Positions 1 to 4,849 of a DNA stretch of 13,147 nt are shown here, one piece after another. The stretch spans positions 1 to 13,147 of the forward strand of contig JAZNDA010000055.1 of NCBI GenBank assembly GCA_045587785.1, written 5' to 3'. The translations under genes and the position numbers were made by a program. Below the pieces are notes generated by a model. It had not been told where the DNA came from. It saw only the letters and a list, made by a program, of their open reading frames with translations, and did no database searches. Positions within the stretch are counted from its first letter, which is position 1, and each line of letters opens with the position of its first letter. The stretch is from RGIG8775 sp045587785. GTDB taxonomy: Bacteria > Bacillota > Clostridia > Oscillospirales > CAG-272.

Positions 1-13
1 TTTATGAAATTTG

Positions 14-22
14 TGCTATAAT
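14..22 (+). promoter_or_regulatory. Extended -10 promoter of the first XRE regulator gene
   Basis: TG at 14-15 is followed by a perfect TATAAT at 17-22. This is an extended -10 element 35 bases before the ATG at 57. The -35 region would lie before the window. The string TTTGTGnTATAAT recurs in the promoter of the next regulator gene. A GGAGG ribosome site lies at 43-47. Confidence 0.7.
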
Positions 23-56
23 AGTGTTACAATAAGGTGCTTGGAGGTAACTGAAT

Positions 57-842
57 ATGGAATTTAAGGATAATCTGAAGCAACTGCGAAAGCAAAAAGG
101 ACTCACGCAAGCGCAACTGGCAGAAAAACTCTTTGTAAGCCGCAGCACCGTTGCAAAATGGGAAAACGGTCTGGGCTTGCCCAATCCCGAATCTATGGCA
201 ACGCTTGAGGAGCTTTTTGAAATTTCTGCCGAGGAATTCGTAACAAAAGAGCCTGAAAGCGTAATCGTAAATAAGAATCGAAGACTTTGGTGGATAGGCC
301 GGATCGTTTTATGGTCAATAATTCTCATCATGCTTATTGTGATGAGTTATCTGCCGTTTGCAATACACAGTGGAGAGTACGGCTTCACCGCGGACATGGC
401 TGCAGGAAGCTACGCTGACAGTGCGTATATTGACACGGGTGATTATCGTATCTATTATTTTACGTTTGAAGGTGAATTTGAGGATGGACGGCGTTGGTCC
501 GATCTGCAGGGGTTCAAGCCTGTAAAAAAGCATTTCTGGGGATGTACGATTTTCGAAGACGACTACACATACAAGGTGTTTACCAAAGATAATTACGTTG
601 TTGGAAGACTTTATACCATCAAGGGCGAAAACGGGTATTACAATCTGATCAACAAGGCAGGTATCTATACAGTCGATGAGTCCGAAACGCAAATGCTTTG
701 GGATATCCCCGGTGAATTGATCACGGCTACGTCTGTTACGATTTCGGGTGTGGAATATGAGCTGGAGGACGGCTTCTTTTTCATTACAGACGAGCCTGTA
801 AGGTATTTCCAAATAGGTGATCAGTGGTATGATGTGGAATAA
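57..842 (+). CDS. Membrane-anchored XRE-family transcriptional regulator with an unknown extracytoplasmic domain
   Basis: A 261-residue protein. Residues 5-62 form a Cro/C1-type helix-turn-helix, with the typical GLTQAQLAEKLFVSRSTVAKWENG core, so it probably binds DNA as a repressor or activator. Residues about 78-102 are a single hydrophobic membrane segment preceded by Lys/Arg, which places the N-terminus in the cytoplasm. The last ~155 residues would lie outside the membrane. They are rich in aromatic and acidic residues, look beta-rich, and match no family I recognise. The layout suggests a one-component sensor passing an external signal to DNA, but that is inference. The start at 57 is supported by GGAGG at 43-47 (9-base spacing). 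A second membrane-bound XRE gene follows 128 bases later with its own promoter. The target genes are unknown; autoregulation is plausible for this family but not shown here. Confidence 0.88.
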   Translation: MEFKDNLKQLRKQKGLTQAQLAEKLFVSRSTVAKWENGLGLPNPESMATLEELFEISAEEFVTKEPESVIVNKNRRLWWIGRIVLWSIILIMLIVMSYLPFAIHSGEYGFTADMAAGSYADSAYIDTGDYRIYYFTFEGEFEDGRRWSDLQGFKPVKKHFWGCTIFEDDYTYKVFTKDNYVVGRLYTIKGENGYYNLINKAGIYTVDESETQMLWDIPGELITATSVTISGVEYELEDGFFFITDEPVRYFQIGDQWYDVE

Positions 843-913
843 TGCGGAAGCGGTAAATTCGGCGGAAAATTGTGTTTCTACCGTTTGTAGATAGTATTTT
901 TAAGGCAAAAAAC

Positions 914-942
914 TTGAAAAATGCCTGCTTTTGTGATATAAT
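914..942 (+). promoter_or_regulatory. Promoter of the second XRE regulator gene
   Basis: A near-consensus sigma-A promoter: TTGAAA at 914-919, a 17-base spacer, then TATAAT at 937-942 with an extended -10 TG at 934-935. Transcription would start near 949, just ahead of the AAAGGAGG ribosome site. The promoter lies inside the longest open frame from 872, which argues that the gene starts at 971. Confidence 0.85.
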
Positions 943-970
943 CGTGTCATATACCAAAGGAGGATATGAG

Positions 971-1588
971 ATGGGTAATTATAGCTTTGGCAATTATATT
1001 TGTGAATTAAGGGAGAAAAAAGGATTATCTCAAAGTCAGTTGGGAGAAAAACTCGGTGTTACAAACAAAGCTGTTTCGCGATGGGAAAACGGCGGTGCTT
1101 ATCCCTCTACGGAATTGATGCTTCCTCTTGCGAAAGAGCTTGGCGTTACTATTGAAGATTTATATAAGGTCATTTCCGAAGATAAGTCACCAAAAACCAA
1201 AATACGTACGATATTGGAATATATGATGCAACGTTCCAAAACCATCACAATTGTATGTTCGGTATTGGCGTTGGTTCCATACGTTTTGTTCGTTTGCTTT
1301 TCAAATCTTGACGGTAAATTGACCATAGCAATTTCAACGCCGATTATCGTTGCTGTTGTATACGTTATGTTATATTTAATGTTTGTCTTGTTCAGAAAAA
1401 ATCCTTTTGCTTCTGCCAAGGCACTTGACGTTTATACGGTTATCGTTTTGGTCGTTATGGCATTCGGTTATATCTCTACGTTAAGATATTTTATTTTTAA
1501 TTTTCCAAATGGCTATAATACATCTTTGAGTGTAGCTGCTGTGGCTTTTATGTCAGTAACGCATACTTTGAAAAGAAGATACAAATAA
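971..1588 (+). CDS. XRE-family transcriptional regulator with a multi-spanning membrane C-terminus
   Basis: A 205-residue protein. Residues 6-64 are a Cro/C1-type helix-turn-helix (LSQSQLGEKLGVTNKAVSRWENG core). The rest is largely hydrophobic, with likely membrane segments near 92-112, 118-141 and 153-174, and a weaker one near 184-199. It is therefore a DNA-binding domain tethered to an integral membrane module, a common design in Clostridia. The ligand and targets cannot be read from the sequence. I chose the ATG at 971 because AAAGGAGG lies 7 bases upstream and the promoter at 914-942 would fall inside a longer version starting at 872. It is not a copy of the upstream regulator: only the HTH is similar, and the membrane parts differ completely. 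Confidence 0.88.
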   Translation: MGNYSFGNYICELREKKGLSQSQLGEKLGVTNKAVSRWENGGAYPSTELMLPLAKELGVTIEDLYKVISEDKSPKTKIRTILEYMMQRSKTITIVCSVLALVPYVLFVCFSNLDGKLTIAISTPIIVAVVYVMLYLMFVLFRKNPFASAKALDVYTVIVLVVMAFGYISTLRYFIFNFPNGYNTSLSVAAVAFMSVTHTLKRRYK

Positions 1589-1634
1589 AAAGTTGTATAG
1601 TAAATACGAACATACCTGCGCTCCTCGAAATTGA

Positions 1635-1663
1635 TTGACATATCTGGGCTATTCTGGCATAAT
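1635..1663 (+). promoter_or_regulatory. Promoter of the broken membrane-protein gene
   Basis: A consensus TTGACA at 1635-1640, a 17-base spacer, and CATAAT at 1658-1663 preceded by TG at 1655-1656 (extended -10). It sits 24 bases before the ATG at 1688, which has a weak GGTGG ribosome site. The promoter looks intact although the gene behind it is broken. Confidence 0.75.
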
Positions 1664-1687
1664 AATTCCAAGAATGGCGGTGGATAT

Positions 1688-2095
1688 ATGAAGAAAATAT
1701 ATAATCCAAAATTGATATTGTATTTATTTTTGCCTTTTGTCGGAATGATTTTAGGTTGTTTGTTGTTGCAAAAAACTATGTATTTGGAAGTGTGTTCTTA
1801 GGAGTGTCCTTCGCGAATGCACTATTGCTTATTTGCTCTGTTCCAAATGGCTATTTTATTGATAAAGAAGGCATAAGAATTTTTTATGGCTTCCGAAAAT
1901 GCAATTTTATTGCTTGGAGATCAGTTTACAGCATTGATTTGAGATTGACGTAAGGCTTGATTTTTTTTGTTTTGTGAGGGTTATGTTGTTTCACATAACA
2001 ATATGAAAGATTACATTCGTTTGATCGATACCGTTACAAAAACAAAGAGAACCGAATCTGAAATCAAAAAATATTGGTGGAAAAACATAGAATAA
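1688..2095 (+). pseudogene. Frameshifted gene for a small membrane protein, possibly PH-like
   Basis: Three collinear fragments in different frames rebuild one protein of about 135 residues. From 1688 the first frame gives a Lys-start and a hydrophobic segment (MKKIYNPKLILYLFLPFVGM) and runs into a stop near 1800. From about 1765 the next frame continues with a second hydrophobic segment and the stretch GYFIDKEGIRIFYGFRKCNF, then stops at 1951. From 1961 the first frame resumes and ends in KTKRTESEIKKYWWKNIE before TAA at 2093-2095. The breaks fall at or near homopolymers (six A at 1770-1775, eight T at 1961-1968). The middle piece resembles small bacterial membrane proteins with a PH-like fold; I hold that assignment loosely. 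A promoter (1635-1663) precedes it and a strong terminator follows it, so the transcription unit is complete. Real decay, phase variation or sequencing error are all possible. Confidence 0.65.
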
Positions 2096-2123
2096 TAGTT
2101 GTAATTTTGTCCTGTAGACTCAA

Positions 2124-2155
2124 GAAAAAAGACCGTTTTCAAACGGTCTTTTTTC
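2124..2155 (+). terminator. Intrinsic terminator after the broken membrane-protein gene
   Basis: A perfect 15-bp inverted repeat (2124-2138 with 2141-2155) has a GACCGTTT/AAACGGTC core flanked by six A on the left and six T on the right. It can terminate in both directions. It closes the regulator/pseudogene region and separates it from the pilin-like gene. Confidence 0.85.
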
Positions 2156-2158
2156 TAT

Positions 2159-2290
2159 CCAATCCGAAGGATTGGCATGTAATCTCACCGTAGGTGAGAA
2201 TATAATCGCTGCAGCACTTCGTTATGATTCCATACCGCAGAGAAGCTGCGGATTATATACACCAAGGCGTTTTTGGCTTCTTTTATTGGT
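2159..2290. repeat. Cluster of short hairpins, REP-like palindromic repeat region
   Basis: The stretch between the terminator and the pilin-like gene is a string of short stem-loops joined by AT-rich spacers. CCAATCC/GGATTGG has a GAA loop (2159-2175). TCTCACC/GGTGAGA has a GTA loop (2183-2199). CCGCAG/CTGCGG has a 5-base loop (2235-2251). ACCAA pairs with TTGGT at 2261-2265/2286-2290. GCTGCAGC near 2208 is itself palindromic. An open frame crosses it (2172-2381) but has no ribosome site and low-complexity content, so I call it non-coding. It looks like a mosaic of small palindromic repeats of the kind scattered between genes in Clostridia; a structured RNA is the alternative. Confidence 0.6.
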
Positions 2291-2347
2291 TTATCTCTGT
2301 ATCGTTAACAAATTGTTCAAACTATATATATATATTTCAGACATAAA

Positions 2348-2367
2348 ATATGCTAAAATTAGCATAT
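2348..2367 (+). promoter_or_regulatory. Perfect inverted repeat overlapping a probable extended -10 promoter
   Basis: ATATGCTAA (2348-2356) and TTAGCATAT (2359-2367) are a perfect 9-bp inverted repeat with a 2-base centre. Inside it lies TGcTAAAAT (2351-2359), an extended -10 with one mismatch from consensus, 41 bases before the ATG at 2400. No good -35 is seen upstream. A regulator bound to the palindrome would block this promoter, so it is a candidate operator. The regulator is unknown. Confidence 0.5.
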
Positions 2368-2399
2368 CTACATACTTATGAAAAATGGAGGAAATATTT

Positions 2400-3890
2400 A
2401 TGAGAAAAAGCAAAAATCGTCGTGGCTTTACTATCGTAGAGCTGGTGATCGTGATAGCTGTCGTTGCCGTACTGGCGGCAGTGTTGATCCCTACTTTCAG
2501 CAACGTCGTAAAAAAGGCAAATGAGTCTGCGGCGCTTCAGGAGGTTAAGCAAGCATATACGGCAACCCTTGCCGACGATTTGGTAAAAACGGAAGACGAT
2601 CGTGTGGTATATGAAGAGGAAGTCATCGTAGAACACGAAAACGGAACGCTTATCCAAATCACCCCGGACGGCGAGGCGTCGGTTTTGGAAACACCCACGG
2701 ATCCTACCCACGAAATCGTGGACGGTAAGCTCGAAAAGATTGAGGCTGTCGGTGGCGGCGAGGGTACCACCAGCGGAACCGAAACTACCAATCCTGACCC
2801 CGATCCTGACCCAAATCCCGATCCTGAGCCTGATCCTGATCCTGAGCCCGATCCTGATCCTGAGCCCGATCCCGAACCCGAACCCGATCCCGGCTCCGAC
2901 ATTCCTGCTGATGCAAAAACGGTTACTGACCCTGCTGGTTTTTTGGAAGCGCTGGGTGATTCTAATGTAAGTTACATTGTTCTCAGTAATGACATCGAAT
3001 TGTCTGACACATCCACTATTAACAGAGAGCTGACTATTGATCTGAATAATAAAGCACTTACTGTTGATGCAGGCATAGCAAACGCATTTGAGGTGGGAGA
3101 AAACGGTGCATTAACGCTTAAAAACGGAACCGTAGACGGTGAAACAAACATAAATCAAACTGTAGCTAGATATGTTTTCATTAAAACCACAGGTAGTGGT
3201 TCATCCGTTTCCTTAGAAAATGTGGAATTGTCTATCGCTGGAGCTTCAAACTTGTCGTATGGAGGACAATGTTACGTTGTAAGAATTGAAAGTGCTAATA
3301 CAGCGGTCACATTCAACAATGTGAAAATTGAAACTAATCTAACAGCCGCGAATAACGTTACTTCCTCTCTGATTGGTGTAATTTTCGTCAGCAATGCAAG
3401 CAATTCTTCGTTCACAATGAATGGCGGTTCCATGCACTTATCTCAGGAGGGTAAAAGCAATGACACATCGGTGGCAAAATTTGTAAGATTTGCGGCAACA
3501 GGACCGAATACAGTAAACCTTGCGGGAGCAACGATTACCTTGGAACAAGAGGTTGGTGATATTGTATTCTTCGATGTAAATAAGAAGCAAGGTGCGGTAA
3601 GTTTAGAAAACGCTTCGTTCATTATGGATGATATTAAATATACTTATAATGGGACATTGACGTGGACTAACGAAAAATGGGGTAGTTTAACGGAAATAGA
3701 TTCTTCTTTGTTCAAACTTTGCACACAGACAGAGGTGCCAAAACACTATGTTTGCAATTCAAAGGTGATAGGGGGAACCTGTACATATGAGGGCTATTTA
3801 ACAGACTCGGAAGTGGCAGCGCTTGGTACATATAATGGAAAACCCAAATGCCCGAGTTGTAAAGCATGTGAAATTGTGGTGAAGTCTTAA
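2400..3890 (+). CDS. Type IV pilin/pseudopilin-like surface protein with Asp-Pro linker, beta-helix-like body and Cys-rich tail
   Basis: A 496-residue protein. Residues 1-9 are a short basic leader ending in Gly9, followed by Phe10 and Glu14 (FTIVE). This is the classic prepilin peptidase site with the +5 Glu, followed by a hydrophobic helix to about residue 32. Residues about 33-130 are polar and acidic. Residues 132-164 are a Pro-Asp/Pro-Glu linker. Residues about 170-430 contain repeated short strands such as GALTLKNGTVDG and AVTFNNVKIETN, typical of right-handed beta-helix adhesin-like proteins. The last 60 residues hold six Cys (about 441, 452, 461, 484, 487, 490), ending in a CxxCxxC pattern. 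The likely role is an exported fibre subunit or surface adhesin. No prepilin peptidase, ATPase or platform gene is near, so assembly must rely on genes elsewhere. I chose the ATG at 2400 because GGAGGA lies at 2387-2392; the in-frame ATG at 2385 precedes the ribosome site. Base composition is visibly more AT-rich after about 2930. Confidence 0.85.
   Translation: MRKSKNRRGFTIVELVIVIAVVAVLAAVLIPTFSNVVKKANESAALQEVKQAYTATLADDLVKTEDDRVVYEEEVIVEHENGTLIQITPDGEASVLETPTDPTHEIVDGKLEKIEAVGGGEGTTSGTETTNPDPDPDPNPDPEPDPDPEPDPDPEPDPEPEPDPGSDIPADAKTVTDPAGFLEALGDSNVSYIVLSNDIELSDTSTINRELTIDLNNKALTVDAGIANAFEVGENGALTLKNGTVDGETNINQTVARYVFIKTTGSGSSVSLENVELSIAGASNLSYGGQCYVVRIESANTAVTFNNVKIETNLTAANNVTSSLIGVIFVSNASNSSFTMNGGSMHLSQEGKSNDTSVAKFVRFAATGPNTVNLAGATITLEQEVGDIVFFDVNKKQGAVSLENASFIMDDIKYTYNGTLTWTNEKWGSLTEIDSSLFKLCTQTEVPKHYVCNSKVIGGTCTYEGYLTDSEVAALGTYNGKPKCPSCKACEIVVKS
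2793..2891 (+). repeat. Coding repeat: Pro-Asp/Pro-Glu linker of the pilin-like gene
   Basis: About 33 codons alternate Pro with Asp or Glu (one Asn) and are built from degenerate copies of CCTGATCCTGAG/CCCGATCCC. The product would be an extended, negatively charged spacer between the pilin stalk and the beta-helix body. Its internal near-repetition makes length change by slippage likely. The complementary strand reads as a spurious Ser-Gly open frame. Confidence 0.9.
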
Positions 3891-4030
3891 TAATATGTGG
3901 TTGCAACCAAACGACTCTCATACATCACGACCGGATATTTATCTGTCGTAACCACCCGATCAGCACAACCATAATTCCGCTGATTCGCGAAAACGGTATG
4001 TTTGTCCTGACAAAAGCGGTGACCATATGC

Positions 4031-4064
4031 AAAAAAATCCAAGCCGATCGGCTTGGATTTTTTT
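4031..4064 (+). terminator. Intrinsic terminator, probably of the pilin-like gene
   Basis: A perfect 34-base palindrome with ATCCAAGCCGATCGGCTTGGAT at its core, flanked by A and T runs, followed by more T. It lies 140 bases after the pilin-like stop codon and can act in both directions. Confidence 0.85.
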
Positions 4065-4080
4065 ATTTGAGCCTTGTCTC

Positions 4081-4151
4081 AACATCATTGCGCTCCATAC
4101 GCAAAAATGAACGATGTTACGTTTCACGCAAATGATGTTACGCCTATGGCG
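4081..4151. repeat. Small cluster of imperfect palindromes
   Basis: AACATCATTGCG (4081-4092) faces CGCAAATGATGTT (4127-4139), an inverted repeat with one extra base. GATGTTACG occurs twice, near 4113 and 4134. CGCC/GGCG pairs across TAT at 4141-4151. It looks like a worn cousin of the hairpin cluster at 2159-2290, with no coding signal. Confidence 0.4.
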
Positions 4152-4300
4152 CGTGAAGGGAACACGTCGCATCACTTATCACGGCGAAACTGCTTTACTT
4201 TTCACTAAAACTCACATTCAGGATTTTTTGAAAGTAATAGGTGGAAGTGAGTAGTTAAGAAGTAGAAATATCCTGTAAAACAAGCCGATTGACGAGTGTA

Positions 4301-4337
4301 AAAATAACAACCGATCAACAAATGTTGGTCGGTTGTT
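4301..4337 (-). terminator. Intrinsic terminator of the ilv operon
   Basis: On the minus strand a 15-bp stem (4337-4323 with 4320-4306, one G-U pair, AACAACCGA core) is followed by a T-rich run (4305-4301). It begins 7 bases after the stop codon of the MaoC-like gene, so it marks the end of the operon and shows that the MaoC-like gene belongs to it. Confidence 0.85.
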
Positions 4338-4343
4338 GGTTTA

Positions 4344-4781
4344 TTATTTCTCTACGAGTCTGCATTTCACGATCGCTTCTGTAACGTCGGTGAGCACCAG
4401 TACGCCGTCTTGGTTATAGGCATTGATCGTGACTTCAACCAGACCGTTTTTAGCGTTTCTTTTCACAAGACCCGTTATCGTGGCTTTACCTGTAAGCACG
4501 TCGTTTGCAAAAACGGGCTTTATCCATTCGATCTTGGTGGACTTTCCCGCAAGCAGTTCTTCGCCGAAGAAATCCACCTCCAGATATTTTGCCCACACCG
4601 ACATAAAGGACATCACACCGGGCGCGATCAGCTTGCCGAAAGGCGTGGTCCTTGCATATTCCTCATCGGTATGAAGGGGAATGTTATCGTAATCACGGGC
4701 GAAAGCCACCATTTTTTCTTTTTCAATCACGGCAGGCGCGGTATCCACAGCCATACCGATCTTCATATCATCAAAATACAT
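4344..4781 (-). CDS. MaoC-like hotdog-fold dehydratase/hydratase
   Basis: A 145-residue protein of the MaoC-like (R)-hydratase family, single hotdog domain. The hydratase motif is visible: Asp32 and His37 in YDNIPLHTDEEYA, followed by FGKLIAPG. The same spacing is found in (R)-specific enoyl-CoA hydratases such as PhaJ, where these two residues are catalytic. Members add water to, or remove it from, enoyl-CoA-type thioesters; the substrate here cannot be read. GGAGG and AAGGA lie upstream of the ATG. It is the last gene of the ilv operon, 68 bases after ilvD and 7 bases before the terminator, so it should be made when isoleucine is short. It is not a known step of Ile/Val synthesis. A role in branched-chain acyl-CoA or fatty acid metabolism is a guess. 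Confidence 0.85.
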   Translation of the reverse strand: MYFDDMKIGMAVDTAPAVIEKEKMVAFARDYDNIPLHTDEEYARTTPFGKLIAPGVMSFMSVWAKYLEVDFFGEELLAGKSTKIEWIKPVFANDVLTGKATITGLVKRNAKNGLVEVTINAYNQDGVLVLTDVTEAIVKCRLVEK

Positions 4782-4849
4782 ATTCCTTTATCCTCCAAAA
4801 GCTCGCGGAAAATACAAAGAGCAATAATTTTTCCTTGTATGCTTTCATA

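Larger units (their letters stand above)
3891..4300. other. Intergenic region with no recognisable gene
   Basis: Between the pilin-like gene and the terminator of the ilv operon I see no supported gene. It holds a 12-base palindrome TGGTTGCAACCA at 3898-3909, a strong terminator at 4031-4064 and a small repeat cluster at 4081-4151. The remaining ~150 bases (4152-4300) contain only short open frames without ribosome sites. It may be decayed sequence; I could not link it to any family. Confidence 0.5.

Noticed and set aside
872..970. N-terminal extension of the second XRE regulator to a start at 872
   Set aside because: The promoter TTGAAA-17-TATAAT (914-942) and the AAAGGAGG ribosome site lie inside this extension, and the HTH begins normally after the ATG at 971.
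2172..2381. A 69-codon plus-strand open frame
   Set aside because: It runs through the hairpin cluster and the AT-rich promoter region, has no ribosome site, and its translation shows no protein-like pattern.
2537..2902. Minus-strand open frame coding a Ser-Gly repeat protein
   Set aside because: It is the complement of the Asp-Pro linker (GATCCTGAG-type repeats), with no ribosome site; a shadow of the pilin-like gene.
3960..4175. A 71-codon minus-strand open frame after the pilin-like gene
   Set aside because: It crosses the terminator palindrome at 4031-4064, has no ribosome site and shows no family resemblance.
4771..4848. A 25-residue open frame on the minus strand bridging ilvD and the MaoC-like gene
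   Set aside because: It starts 1 base after the ilvD stop and ends inside the MaoC-like start, which could suggest coupling, but it has no ribosome site and its only support is length.
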